Part shown: positions 24,519-33,795 of the stretch, in pieces
Layout: each line of letters begins with the position of its first letter
Numbering within the stretch: the first letter of the stretch is position 1
Origin: Rhodovulum sp.
GTDB lineage: Bacteria > Pseudomonadota > Alphaproteobacteria > Rhodobacterales > Rhodobacteraceae
Length of the DNA stretch: 64,000 nt
Direction of reading: 5' to 3'
Assembly: GCA_002706605.1 (NCBI GenBank)
Contig: PALT01000005.1
Coordinates: forward strand, 62,001 to 126,000
Notes under the pieces: generated by a model
The model's input: only the letters and a program-made list of their open reading frames with translations
What the model was told of the DNA's origin: nothing
The model's database searches: none
Translations under genes and position numbers: made by a program

Positions 24519-26081
24519 TCATTCCCACTCAATCGTTCCCGGCGGTTTCGAAGTCACGTCATAGGTCACGCGGTTGATGCCCTTGACCTCGTTGATGATG
24601 CGCGTGGCGGTTTCGCCAAGGAACTCGTGGCTGAACGGATAGTAATCCGCCGTCATGCCGTCGACCGACGTCACCGCGCGCAGGGCACAGGCATAGTCAT
24701 AGGTCCGGCCATCGCCCATCACACCCACGGTGCGCACCGGCAGGATCGCCACGAACGCCTGCCAGATCTCGTCATAGAGACCGTGCTTGCGGATCTGGTC
24801 GATATAGACCGCATCGGCCTGACGCAGGATGTCCAGCTTATCTCGGGTAATTTCACCGGGGCAACGGATCGCCAGACCCGGTCCGGGGAAGGGGTGGCGC
24901 CCGATGAACGAGGCAGGCAGGCCCAGTTCGTGACCCAGCGCGCGCACCTCGTCCTTGAACAATTCGCGCAGCGGCTCGACCAGTTTCAGGCCCATCTTTT
25001 CCGGCAGACCGCCCACATTGTGGTGCGATTTGATCGTGACCGAGGGGCCGCCGCTGAACGAGACGGATTCGATAACGTCGGGATAGAGCGTCCCTTGGGC
25101 CAGAAATTCCGCGCCCTCAATCTGATCGGCGTATTTCTGGAACACGTCGATGAACAGCTTGCCGATGGTTTTGCGTTTGACCTCGGGGTCGCTGACACCT
25201 TCCAGCGCGCCAAGGAACAGGTCGCTCTCATCGGCGTGGATCAGGTTCAGGTTATAATTGTCGCGGAACATCTGAACCACCTGTTCGGCCTCGTTCAGAC
25301 GCAACAGACCGTGGTCCACAAACACACAGGTCAGCTGTTCCCCGATTGCTTCGTGCAGCAGGATACCGGTGACCGAGCTATCCACGCCGCCCGACAAGGC
25401 ACAGATGACCTTTTTATCGCCAACCTGTTCGCGGATTTTCGCGATCATTTCCTCACGATAGGCGCCCATCGTCCAGTCGCCAGCGAAACCGGCCATTTTG
25501 ACGAAGTTCTCATAGAGGGTCTTGCCGTTCGGGGTGTGGTGCACCTCGGGGTGGAACTGAACGGCGTAGAATTTACGGTCCAAATCGGCGGTGACGGCAA
25601 AGGGCGCGTTGGGCGAGGTGCCATAAACGGCAAAGCCCGGCGCGATGGCCGAGACGTGGTCGCCATGGCTCATCCAGACCTGTTCCTTGTCCTCAAGGAA
25701 CCAGCCGTTCAGCAATTCGATCCGGTCATCAGAGGGCGTCACATAGGCGCGGCCAAATTCGGCGGTGCCGTGGCCACGTTCCACCTTGCCGCCCAGCATA
25801 TGCATCATGACCTGTTGGCCATAGCAGATACCAAGGATCGGCACGCCCAGATCAAACACGGATGCGGGCGGGCGCGGTGAATTCTCGTCCAGAACGCTGG
25901 CCGGACCGCCCGAAAAGATCACCGCTTTGGGGGCGAACTCTTGCAGGAACGTGTCGGTGACGTTCTGAAACGGATGGATTTCACAATAGACGTTCAGCTC
26001 ACGCAGGCGGCGCGCGATCAGCTGCGTCACCTGGCTGCCAAAGTCGATAATCAGAAGTCGGTCATGGGATGGTGCTGTCAT
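24519..26081 (-). CDS. guaA: GMP synthase (glutamine-hydrolysing)
   Basis: GuaA converts XMP to GMP using glutamine and ATP. The 520-residue protein has the class I amidotransferase domain first ([19 protein letters not shown]; Cys nucleophile in [12 protein letters not shown]; His in [13 protein letters not shown]). The PP-loop ATP pyrophosphatase follows ([13 protein letters not shown], residues about 228-240), and the dimerisation domain ends with the conserved PPGTIEWE. The ATG at 26081 fits the family start. It has its own terminator, and the methyltransferase gene upstream is divergent. Confidence 0.97.
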   Translation of the reverse strand: MTAPSHDRLLIIDFGSQVTQLIARRLRELNVYCEIHPFQNVTDTFLQEFAPKAVIFSGGPASVLDENSPRPPASVFDLGVPILGICYGQQVMMHMLGGKVERGHGTAEFGRAYVTPSDDRIELLNGWFLEDKEQVWMSHGDHVSAIAPGFAVYGTSPNAPFAVTADLDRKFYAVQFHPEVHHTPNGKTLYENFVKMAGFAGDWTMGAYREEMIAKIREQVGDKKVICALSGGVDSSVTGILLHEAIGEQLTCVFVDHGLLRLNEAEQVVQMFRDNYNLNLIHADESDLFLGALEGVSDPEVKRKTIGKLFIDVFQKYADQIEGAEFLAQGTLYPDVIESVSFSGGPSVTIKSHHNVGGLPEKMGLKLVEPLRELFKDEVRALGHELGLPASFIGRHPFPGPGLAIRCPGEITRDKLDILRQADAVYIDQIRKHGLYDEIWQAFVAILPVRTVGVMGDGRTYDYACALRAVTSVDGMTADYYPFSHEFLGETATRIINEVKGINRVTYDVTSKPPGTIEWE

Positions 26082-26271
26082 AGACCGGCTGATAGGGCCG
26101 GATCGGTCAAAGCGCAAGAGTGTTTGCCGCATCCGCGCGCGCGAAGGGCGGGAATGTCGCGGATGGTGCGCATTGCGCCGGAATTTGGGCCTATCTCTTG
26201 CGGGGACGGGGCTAGAAAGAGATCAAGGGCGGACGTGCCCGCAACAGTCATGCGTGCAGGGAATAGAAAAC

Positions 26272-27828
26272 ATGGCCGAAACAGAGACAACAGGACGGGC
26301 TTCGCGTCGGGCACGTGGGGGCGGGGGCGCAGCGCGCCGTGCCGCACGAACCGCAGTGTCGGTTGAAACGGCACCGGTGATTGAGCGCAAGACGCCGCTC
26401 TACGACCTGCTGGACGAAGAAACCCTGTCGATCATTGAGGCAAACGCCGAAACCGTTCTCGAAGAGATCGGTGTGGCCTTTGTCGAAAACCCCGAGGCCC
26501 TCGTGCGTTGGCGCGAAGCGGGTGCGGATGTGCGCGGTGAACGCGTACATATCCCCCGTGGTTTGGCGCGCAAGCTCTGTGAAACCGCGCCGTCCTCGTT
26601 CATTCAGCACGCCCGCAATCCCGAACGCTCGGTCGAGATCGGTGGCAAGAACCTTGTGCTGGCCCCCGTCTATGGCCCGCCGTTCGTGCGTGATCACGCC
26701 GGTGGCCGCCGTTACGCGACGATGGAAGATTTCCGCAAATTCGTGAAACTGGGCTATATGTCCAAGTGGCTGCAACACTCGGGCGGCACGGTGTGTGAGC
26801 CGACCGATATTCCGGTGAACAAGCGTCACCTCGATATGCTGCACGCCCATATGACCCTGTCGGACAAACCGTTCATGGGCAGTGTAACCGACCCGTCGCG
26901 TGCGCAAGATTCGGTTGAGATGTGCGAGATTCTGTTCGGCAAAGAGTTCGTGCAGAACAACACGGTGATGACCTCGCTGATCAACGTGAACTCGCCCCTG
27001 ACCTTTGACGCGACCATGATGGGCGCGCTTGAGGTCTACGCCGCCAACAATCAAGCCTGCATCGTGTCGCCCTTTATCGTGGGCGGGGCCATGGCGCCCG
27101 TGTCCGTTGTTGGCACACTGACCCAGGTTCTGGCCGAAGTCATGGCCGGTATCGCCTATTCCCAGTTGGTGCGCCCCGGTGCGCCGGTGATTTTCGGGGC
27201 CTTCGTGACCTCGATCGACATGAACAGCGGCGCGCCCACCTTCGGCACGCCCGAGGCAAGTCAGATCCTATACGGTGCCGGTCAATTGGCCCGCCGCATG
27301 AACCTGCCGTTCCGCTCGGGTGGTGGTCTGTGCGGCTCGAAACTGCCCGATGCGCAGGCGGCCTATGAAACGGCGAACACGCTGAACGCGGCCTATATGG
27401 GCGGTGTGAACTTTATGCTGCACTCCTGCGGGTGGCTGGAGGGCGGTCTGGTCGCGAGTTTCGAGAAATTCGTGATGGACGCCGATCAGCTGGGCACGCT
27501 GCACAAGATGGGCAAAGGCGTCGCGAACGACGAAAACGCCCAAGCGATGGACGCCCTGCGTGAGGTCGGTCCGGGTGGTCACTTCTTGGGCTGTGCGCAT
27601 ACTCAGGCGAACTATCAGGATGCGTTCTGGCGTACGAACCTGCTCGACTACAAACCGTTTGAGACATGGGACGAAGAGGGCGCGCGCGATACCCAAGTGC
27701 TTGCCGCGGCGCGTGTCGAGAAACTGCTGAACGACTATCAGGCCCCGCCGCTTGATCCGGCGATTGCCGAGGCGCTGGCCGCCTATGTGGCCGCCAAGAA
27801 AGCGGCCACCGAGGATGCGTTCTATTAA
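26272..27828 (+). CDS. MttB-family (trimethylamine methyltransferase-like) protein, non-pyrrolysine
   Basis: A 518-residue corrinoid-dependent methyltransferase-type protein. True TMA methyltransferases carry pyrrolysine at an in-frame UAG; here the frame is open throughout with no amber codon, so it belongs to the large non-Pyl group. Members of that group demethylate glycine betaine or other quaternary amines, or have unknown roles. The N-terminal 40 residues are basic and low-complexity (RASRRARGGGGAARRAAR), followed by the barrel domain. No corrinoid protein or reductive activase gene is adjacent. The ATG at 26272 is the likely start. Confidence 0.87.
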   Translation: MAETETTGRASRRARGGGGAARRAARTAVSVETAPVIERKTPLYDLLDEETLSIIEANAETVLEEIGVAFVENPEALVRWREAGADVRGERVHIPRGLARKLCETAPSSFIQHARNPERSVEIGGKNLVLAPVYGPPFVRDHAGGRRYATMEDFRKFVKLGYMSKWLQHSGGTVCEPTDIPVNKRHLDMLHAHMTLSDKPFMGSVTDPSRAQDSVEMCEILFGKEFVQNNTVMTSLINVNSPLTFDATMMGALEVYAANNQACIVSPFIVGGAMAPVSVVGTLTQVLAEVMAGIAYSQLVRPGAPVIFGAFVTSIDMNSGAPTFGTPEASQILYGAGQLARRMNLPFRSGGGLCGSKLPDAQAAYETANTLNAAYMGGVNFMLHSCGWLEGGLVASFEKFVMDADQLGTLHKMGKGVANDENAQAMDALREVGPGGHFLGCAHTQANYQDAFWRTNLLDYKPFETWDEEGARDTQVLAAARVEKLLNDYQAPPLDPAIAEALAAYVAAKKAATEDAFY

Positions 27829-27834
27829 TAATCC

Positions 27835-28128
27835 CTAGACGGTCCGCGAGGGCCGCGGGATCAGGCTGCTCTCGGCCATGAGAGCAATCAGAACCTCGAT
27901 ATGACGGGCGATGGAGTAACTTCCATCGCCCGTTTTTCGTGTTTCCTCCAACCGCTTTTCCTGTTCCAGCAGTGCATCCAGCGCCGCCGACGGGCGCGGC
28001 AGGCGTTCGGCGCGCATTACCCGTTTCAGATCGCGTTCACGACGGTAATCGGCCAGTCCGAACCGCGCGGCCTTGATCAACAGGCCGGGGCGACGCATGG
28101 CGGACAGGGTGGAAATGGGATCGGTCAT
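27835..28128 (-). CDS. DUF6477 family protein
   Basis: A 97-residue, helical, arginine-rich protein (MTDPISTLSAMRRPGLLIKAARFGLADYRRERDL...). The conserved tail is SIARHIEVLIALMAE. It resembles the small DUF6477 family I associate with Rhodobacterales; no function is known to me. It converges on the MttB gene with a 6-bp gap. The codons for TGDGSYSIAR form a perfect hairpin that looks like the terminator for the opposite strand. It is divergent from the DUF6456 gene. Confidence 0.78.
   Translation of the reverse strand: MTDPISTLSAMRRPGLLIKAARFGLADYRRERDLKRVMRAERLPRPSAALDALLEQEKRLEETRKTGDGSYSIARHIEVLIALMAESSLIPRPSRTV
27904..27937 (+). terminator. Rho-independent terminator of the MttB gene, inside DUF6477
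   Basis: Arms ACGGGCGATGGA (27904-27915) and TCCATCGCCCGT (27922-27933) are a perfect 12-bp stem with a 6-base loop. A run of five T (27933-27937) follows on the plus strand. It starts 76 bp after the MttB stop and lies within the coding region of the opposite gene. Confidence 0.8.
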
Positions 28129-28185
28129 TTGGAAACTCCTGCGATTCAATGATCACAGCTTCTCACAACCTTTGCGCGTGTTGCC

Positions 28186-28215
28186 GAAACCTGTCGAATA
28201 CCGTTCGGAGGTTTC
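28186..28215. promoter_or_regulatory. Nested inverted repeat in the DUF6477/DUF6456 divergent promoter region
   Basis: Outer arms GAAACCT (28186-28192) and AGGTTTC (28209-28215) enclose CGAA/TTCG around a 5-base loop. The element lies 58 bp upstream of the DUF6477 start and 149 bp upstream of the DUF6456 start. A near match to the CtrA consensus follows at 28262-28276 (TTAA-N7-GTAA). Confidence 0.4.
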
Positions 28216-28363
28216 AGAAAGGTTTATGTTTTTAAATCAATCATATCGAACAGCGGTTTGATTAACGAGTTGGTAAGATTCACAACCTTAGCGTGCAGTT
28301 GGCCATGTTTTTAGGCTGGTGACGCTGAAGCAACCTTGGGGGGTTACAGTGACAGGGATTGCC

Positions 28364-29488
28364 ATGACACCGATCAATCAGGGGGCCGGAGTTCCGGCGT
28401 GGGTACCTGTGCCGGTGCGCTGGTATCTGGATCATACCGGTGGAAACCGGTCGATCCGTGCAATCGCTCGGGATGAGAACCGCCATCCCTCGACCGTCCT
28501 AAGGCAAATTCGCCGGATCGAGCAACGTCGCGACGATCCGCTGACTGACGGGGCTTTGTGCGCCCTTGAGCAGTCTGCTCCTGTTTCGCTGATTGATAAG
28601 GACCATATTGATATGACAGCGCCCATTCGTTCGAACATTTCCAAAGACATTCTGATTGATGAGGCCGAGTTGCGCCGTGAGGCGCGCCGCGTTCTGCGTC
28701 GCCTGTGTGAAAAGGGGGCGTATTTGGCCCTTGCTGGTGATCTGGAAAAGGCCGCCGTTCTGAAAGACGGCCCCGAAGGACAGGCCCAGCGGATCGCCGT
28801 GGTGTCGCGTGGCGTCGCACAGGCCTTTGCGGTCAAGGACTGGATCAAATGCCAGCGCTCGGGCCGGATCGCGACCTATGTGATTACGGATGCGGGGCGC
28901 GCGGCGTTGAAACGTATTCTGGCCGAAGACACGCCTGCCAATGGCGCCACCGGTTTCGCCGAGGCCCCCAGCAGTTTCGCCGAACAGCATCGCAGCTGGG
29001 GTGAGCGCTACGTCATGGACGACGAGGACGAGAGCCCGCGCGCGATGCGTTATAACCTTGGCGAAAGCCCGCTGACCCTGTTGGCGCGGCGCAAGGACAA
29101 GACCGGTGCACCGTTCCTCAGCCCCGATCTGGTGGCGGCGGGTGAACGTCTGCGCGAGGATTTTGAGCTGTCGCAGATGGGGCCGCGTGTCACCCAGAAC
29201 TGGGACCGGTTCCTGACCGGCGGTTCGCCCAGCCAAGGGTCCTATGGCGGTCCGGGGGACGGGGCGCGCAATGCCAAGGACCGGATGGCCGCCGCGCTGC
29301 GCGATCTGGGGCCGGGTCTGGGGGATGTGGCGCTGCGGTGTTGCTGTTTCCTAGAGGGGCTTGAGACGGCGGAAAAGCGGATGGGCTGGTCCGCGCGCTC
29401 GGGCAAGATTGTGCTGCGCATCGCGCTGCAACGTCTGCGCCGCCACTATGACGAAAGCACGGACCAAAGCCGCGATATGATCGGATAA
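28364..29488 (+). CDS. DUF6456 domain protein with N-terminal helix-turn-helix
   Basis: A 374-residue protein. Residues about 15-45 (VRWYLDHTGGNRSIRAIARDENRHPSTVLRQIRRIE) look like a helix-turn-helix. The C-terminal 200 residues, with SPLTLLARRKDK, FLSPDLVAAGERLREDFELSQMGPRVTQNWDRF and AMRRCCCFLEGL-like segments, match DUF6456, an alphaproteobacterial family. It may be a DNA-binding regulator; targets are unknown. The start is uncertain: ATG 28364 follows CAGGGATTGCC, while GTG starts at 28349 and 28319 are also open. It is divergent from DUF6477. Confidence 0.78.
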   Translation: MTPINQGAGVPAWVPVPVRWYLDHTGGNRSIRAIARDENRHPSTVLRQIRRIEQRRDDPLTDGALCALEQSAPVSLIDKDHIDMTAPIRSNISKDILIDEAELRREARRVLRRLCEKGAYLALAGDLEKAAVLKDGPEGQAQRIAVVSRGVAQAFAVKDWIKCQRSGRIATYVITDAGRAALKRILAEDTPANGATGFAEAPSSFAEQHRSWGERYVMDDEDESPRAMRYNLGESPLTLLARRKDKTGAPFLSPDLVAAGERLREDFELSQMGPRVTQNWDRFLTGGSPSQGSYGGPGDGARNAKDRMAAALRDLGPGLGDVALRCCCFLEGLETAEKRMGWSARSGKIVLRIALQRLRRHYDESTDQSRDMIG

Positions 29489-29489
29489 C

Positions 29490-30197
29490 CTAAATCGCGA
29501 CGAGGTGGCCGATGCCAAAGGCCACCGCGCCGCAAAGGCTGCCGATCAGGACGGTTTCGGAGGTGGCGCGCAGAAAGACCTCGCCGGTGGCGCGGCTGCG
29601 CACCAGACCCAAAAGGACCAGCGCGCCAAGGCTGAACAGCGCCGATAGGGTCGCCGTGTCGTTACCCGCAGGCCAGACCAGATAGGGCACGATCGGCACA
29701 AAGCCAAAGGTGATAAACGCCAGAAACGTGGCCAATCCGGTGTGAATCGGGTTGCCACGCACCGGATCGGGCGATGCGGGGTCAAGCTGTGACAACAGAT
29801 GCGCAGTGACCTCACCTGATTGGCCCAAGGCCCGCGCCGCGTCACGTGCATGTGCATCGTCCAACCCGTGCGACATCAGGCTATCGGCCAGACGCGCCTC
29901 AACCTCGGCGGGATTGGCGTGGGTCAGATCGGTCATGGTGCGGCGGTGCTTGCGATAGACCAGTTGGGCCGAGCGTCCCGACAGGAACTCGCCCAATCCC
30001 ATGGCGACCCCATCGGCAAACAGGTTCGCAAACCCGAACACCAGAACCGCAATCCCGCCGATCCCCGCAACATCGCCCGCCTGCGCCCCCGCAAACCCCG
30101 CGACAATGGCGAATGTCGTCACCACCCCGTCATTCGCGCCGTAAACGATCTGGCGCAGGTAGTGGGCAAACAGGCTGGCGTGGCGGGTGCGGGACAT
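29490..30197 (-). CDS. VIT1/CCC1 family iron/manganese transporter
   Basis: A 235-residue membrane protein with about five helices. The N-terminal LRQIVYGANDGVVTTFAIVAGFAGA (residues about 12-36) and the segment FGFANLFADGVAMGLGEFLSGRS are hallmarks of the vacuolar iron transporter family. A cytoplasmic helical region (YRKHRRTMTDLTHANPAEVEARLAD) precedes the last helices, where metal-binding Glu residues occur in the family. The role is probably Fe2+ or Mn2+ detoxification across the inner membrane. The ATG at 30197 fits the family N-terminus. Confidence 0.9.
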   Translation of the reverse strand: MSRTRHASLFAHYLRQIVYGANDGVVTTFAIVAGFAGAQAGDVAGIGGIAVLVFGFANLFADGVAMGLGEFLSGRSAQLVYRKHRRTMTDLTHANPAEVEARLADSLMSHGLDDAHARDAARALGQSGEVTAHLLSQLDPASPDPVRGNPIHTGLATFLAFITFGFVPIVPYLVWPAGNDTATLSALFSLGALVLLGLVRSRATGEVFLRATSETVLIGSLCGAVAFGIGHLVAI

Positions 30198-30263
30198 GGC
30201 GGGCCTTTGGTCAATTCCCACTAGGCATCGCATGCGCGCGTGCCCGTGAACAGGACCCAAATC

Positions 30264-30291
30264 AAAAAGGGCGCCCCGCATGGGACGCCCT
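30264..30291 (-). terminator. Rho-independent terminator of the peroxiredoxin gene
   Basis: Arms AGGGCGCCCC and GGGACGCCCT with one mismatch around GCAT. On the minus strand the stem is followed by five T. It lies 27 bp after the stop. Confidence 0.8.
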
Positions 30292-30317
30292 GAAGTTATG
30301 TAATCCGAAAACGGAGC

Positions 30318-30866
<549 letters not shown>

Positions 30867-30902
30867 CTGAATGTCCTCTTTCGGATTCGAATCTGGTTGC
30901 AC

Positions 30903-30920
30903 TGCAGCAATCATGCTGCA
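30903..30920. promoter_or_regulatory. Palindromic operator candidate upstream of the peroxiredoxin gene
   Basis: TGCAGCA-ATCA-TGCTGCA is a perfect inverted repeat with 7-base arms, centred about 45 bp upstream of the ATG. Confidence 0.45.
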
Positions 30921-31135
30921 CTGCCGCAAGGGATTAGAAGGATTCCAATCTGGCCTCAAGCGCTTTGCCTGTCACATCCCTCACATCTTTGCGGGGCAGG
31001 GAAAATTCGGCGCGATAATGGGCGTTTGAGAGGCGTTGGATGACCTGCGCGCAAGGCGGCCATGCGGGCGTGGAATGGACATTCAGTGACCAAAGGCTTA
31101 GATATCTGGCAGTTCACTTTTGATCGGAGACAGCG

Positions 31136-32092
31136 TTGAGCGACCGAGACCTAAAAATCCCCGACCAGCGGCATCCCGAAAAGGCGCATCGCCCCGACAA
31201 TGCCCAGCCCAAGAAACCGTCGTGGATCCGCGTCAAGGCGCCGGGCGGTCAGGGCTATGCCGACACGCATAAGATCATGCGCGAACACAACCTGACCACC
31301 GTCTGTGAAGAGGCCGGGTGCCCCAACGTCGGCGAATGCTGGTCCCAAGGGCACGCGACCATGATGATCATGGGCGAGATTTGTACGCGCGGCTGTACCT
31401 TCTGCAACGTGGCGACGGGGCGTCCGGATGCGCTTGACGTGTTCGAACCAGGTCGTGTGGCGGATGCGGTGAAAAAGCTGGGCCTCAATCACGTGGTCAT
31501 CACCAGTGTGGACCGCGATGATGTTGAGGACGGCGGGGCCGAGCATTTCGCCCAAACCATCCGCGCGGTGCGTCGCCAGTCGCCCGATACGACGATTGAA
31601 ATTCTGACGCCTGATTTCCTGAAATGTACGCCGGATGCGCTGGAAATCGTGGTGCGTGCAAAACCGGATGTGTTCAACCACAACCTTGAGACCGTGCCAG
31701 GCCTCTACCCCGAGGTGCGCCCCGGTGCGCGCTATTTCCATTCGCTGCGTCTGTTGCAGCGGGTCAAGGAAATGGACCCCTCGATGTTCACCAAATCGGG
31801 CATCATGGTGGGTCTGGGCGAGGACCGTCAGGCCGTTTTGCAGGTGATGGATGACATGCGCGCCGCCGATATCGATTTCCTGACCATTGGGCAGTACCTG
31901 CAACCGACGCCGAAACACCATGCGGTGGACCGGTTCGTGACGCCCGATGAATTCGCCAGCTATGAAAAGGCGGCCTTTGGCAAGGGGTTCCTGATGGTGT
32001 CGGCCACGCCGCTGACCCGGTCGTCTTATCACGCGGGCGATGATTTCGCCCGTCTGCGCGCGGCACGTCAGGCCAAGCTTGGTCTGGCCTAA
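31136..32092 (+). CDS. lipA: Lipoyl synthase
   Basis: This radical-SAM enzyme inserts two sulfurs into octanoyl groups on lipoyl domains. The 318-residue protein has both cluster motifs: the auxiliary [12 protein letters not shown] (CX4CX5C, residues about 57-68) and the radical-SAM CTRGCTFC (CX3CX2C, residues about 83-90). The C-terminal Ser ligand is in PLTRSSYHA. It starts with TTG at 31136, preceded by GGAG five bases away; I see no better ATG. The 3' end shares a bidirectional terminator with the cytochrome gene. Confidence 0.96.
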   Translation: MSDRDLKIPDQRHPEKAHRPDNAQPKKPSWIRVKAPGGQGYADTHKIMREHNLTTVCEEAGCPNVGECWSQGHATMMIMGEICTRGCTFCNVATGRPDALDVFEPGRVADAVKKLGLNHVVITSVDRDDVEDGGAEHFAQTIRAVRRQSPDTTIEILTPDFLKCTPDALEIVVRAKPDVFNHNLETVPGLYPEVRPGARYFHSLRLLQRVKEMDPSMFTKSGIMVGLGEDRQAVLQVMDDMRAADIDFLTIGQYLQPTPKHHAVDRFVTPDEFASYEKAAFGKGFLMVSATPLTRSSYHAGDDFARLRAARQAKLGLA

Positions 32093-32112
32093 GGGGCCGC
32101 TGACCTAAATGA

Positions 32113-32140
32113 AAAGGCCCGCCAATGGCGGGCCTTTGTT
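32113..32140. terminator. Bidirectional terminator between lipA and cytochrome c
   Basis: AAAGGCCCGCC and GGCGGGCCTTT pair perfectly over 11 bp around AAT. T-rich sequence (TTTGTTGTTT) follows on the plus strand and TTTTC on the minus strand. Confidence 0.85.
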
Positions 32141-32142
32141 GT

Positions 32143-33021
32143 TTATTCTAGGGCCAACAGATAGGCGGCGATGGCATCGCGATCCTCGGACGGGAGATTG
32201 GCCATATTGGTGACCACATCAGCCATATGTCCGCCCGCGCTGTCGAAATCGGGGGTAAAACCGGTTTCGAGGTAATAGGCGATGTCGCCTGCGGACCAGC
32301 CGAGAGCGCCCGGCGTGATTGCAGGCACCTTGCCCTTGCCATCCGCCGTCGGCGCGCCGGTCATCCATGCGGCGGTGTCGAGACCGCCCAGAGCGCCGCG
32401 GGGGGTGTGGCATTCGGCGCAGTGGCCCAGTGCCTCAACCAGATAGCGGCCGCGCTCCAGTTCCGGCGTGTCCGCGTTGGTCAAAACGGGATCGTCGTTC
32501 AGGTACAGCAGTTTCCACAGGCCAAGGCCACGTCGGATATTGAACGGGAACCCGACCTCATGCGCGCGGCTGGGCGTCGGGTCGGCGGGCAGGGTGGTCA
32601 TATAGGCATAGAGGTCGACCACATCCTGATCCGTCATCCGCGCATAGGACGTGTAGGGAAAGGCCGGATAATAGTGGCGCCCGTCCGGCGATGTACCGGT
32701 TTTCAACGCGCGGCCCAGATCGGCCACGGTCCACGCACCAATGCCGTTGTCCATATTGGTACTGATATTCGGGGCATAGAAGGTGCCAAAATCGGTCGCA
32801 AAGGCCTGACCGCCCGCGAGGATCAGTTTGGCGTCGCCCTCGGCCCCCGGCGCGGCGTGGCAAGATGCACAGCCGCCCGCGTAAAACACCTGTTCCCCCG
32901 CCGTGACGTCGCCCGTCAGGACGGCAAAGACGGCGGGGTCGGACGGCGCGGGGCGGGTCAGCAGCCAAAAGGCCGCAAAGCCCAGCGCCGCCGCGCCAAG
33001 TGCATAGGGGAAAATCCGCAT
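32143..33021 (-). CDS. Membrane-anchored diheme cytochrome c
   Basis: A 292-residue protein with an uncleaved N-terminal membrane segment (residues about 5-21). Two c-type heme sites are visible: Cys51-Ala-Ser-Cys54-His55 and Cys201-Ala-Glu-Cys204-His205. The spacing resembles cytochrome subunits of alcohol/aldehyde/sugar dehydrogenases and thiosulfate dehydrogenase-like proteins. The oxidoreductase partner is not in this window. The next gene upstream, 9 bp away, is a class II cytochrome c, so both are probably co-transcribed and exported to the periplasm. Confidence 0.9.
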   Translation of the reverse strand: MRIFPYALGAAALGFAAFWLLTRPAPSDPAVFAVLTGDVTAGEQVFYAGGCASCHAAPGAEGDAKLILAGGQAFATDFGTFYAPNISTNMDNGIGAWTVADLGRALKTGTSPDGRHYYPAFPYTSYARMTDQDVVDLYAYMTTLPADPTPSRAHEVGFPFNIRRGLGLWKLLYLNDDPVLTNADTPELERGRYLVEALGHCAECHTPRGALGGLDTAAWMTGAPTADGKGKVPAITPGALGWSAGDIAYYLETGFTPDFDSAGGHMADVVTNMANLPSEDRDAIAAYLLALE

Positions 33022-33030
33022 GACGGTCCG

Positions 33031-33510
33031 TTAGTTTGCCGGTGCGCGATAGGCCTTGTGACAGGCACCGCATGCGCCGCCGACCGGACCAAAGGCGGCC
33101 TTCATCTCATCCAGCCCCATGCCGGCGGCATCGGACAGATCGGTCGAGGCCTCCCACAGGGCGACGGCCTTGGCGCGGACATCGTCGCCGTTTTCCCAGA
33201 TCGCGGGCAGGGCGCGCGAGCCCTCAAAGCTCTCGCTATCGGTGCCGGGCAACCATGCGCCGGGGATGCGCATGCCGGACGCTGCGGCAAGGCTGTTGGC
33301 GGCGTTGGTGGCGGTTTCGGCGTCATAGGGCAACTGCCCCTTGGCCATCGCGCCCAATACACCAAGGTTATAGGCGTAAATCTGCATCTGGGCCTTGCGG
33401 ACCTTAACGGCGTTTTCGGCGGCCTTGCCGTCTTGGGCCACGGCGACACCCGCGCCGGTCACAACAGTTGCACCCAATGCGGCGCAAGCGATCCACGTTT
33501 TCAGTCCCAT
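33031..33510 (-). CDS. Cytochrome c'/c-556 family protein (class II)
   Basis: A 159-residue periplasmic protein with a signal peptide (MGLKTWIACAALGATVVTGAGVAVA). It has a four-helix-bundle composition and a single heme site near the C-terminus (Cys147-Gly-Ala-Cys150-His151), the class II layout. Cytochromes c' bind NO and c-556 proteins transfer electrons; the distal residue cannot be judged by eye. The ATG at 33510 has GGAGGTAATCGG upstream, an excellent ribosome-binding site. It precedes the diheme cytochrome gene. Confidence 0.92.
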   Translation of the reverse strand: MGLKTWIACAALGATVVTGAGVAVAQDGKAAENAVKVRKAQMQIYAYNLGVLGAMAKGQLPYDAETATNAANSLAAASGMRIPGAWLPGTDSESFEGSRALPAIWENGDDVRAKAVALWEASTDLSDAAGMGLDEMKAAFGPVGGACGACHKAYRAPAN

Positions 33511-33618
33511 CCGATTACCTCCGTTAAAAATACTGAACGTATTAGAGCGCAGATTCGTTCCCAGACCTAGTGACATTGCCATGACCGGTTTTGTCGGCAA
33601 TTTGTTGCGTGGCGCGTG

Positions 33619-33795
33619 TTATTTCACGCGCCCACGGGGCACGCGGTTCGGGGTCAGCCATTCGGGCCAGCCCCAGATCCGTTCAATTCCAAACAGCACC
33701 AGACAGATCGCAATCACCACCGCGCCAAAGATCACGCGGTTCATGCTGGGCGGATTGCGCGCCCATCGTGCGGCGCGGACAAGCCACATGTTCAT
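33619..33795 (-). CDS. Small single-span membrane protein coupled to hpt
   Basis: A 58-residue open frame that starts with an ATG overlapping the hpt stop (ATGA). The sequence begins [22 protein letters not shown] hydrophobic helix [17 protein letters not shown] follows at residues about 22-38, then [18 protein letters not shown]. The positive charges before the helix suggest a cytoplasmic N-terminus. The 4-bp overlap, intact frame and clear membrane helix support a real gene. I do not recognise a named family. Confidence 0.7.
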   Translation of the reverse strand: MNMWLVRAARWARNPPSMNRVIFGAVVIAICLVLFGIERIWGWPEWLTPNRVPRGRVK

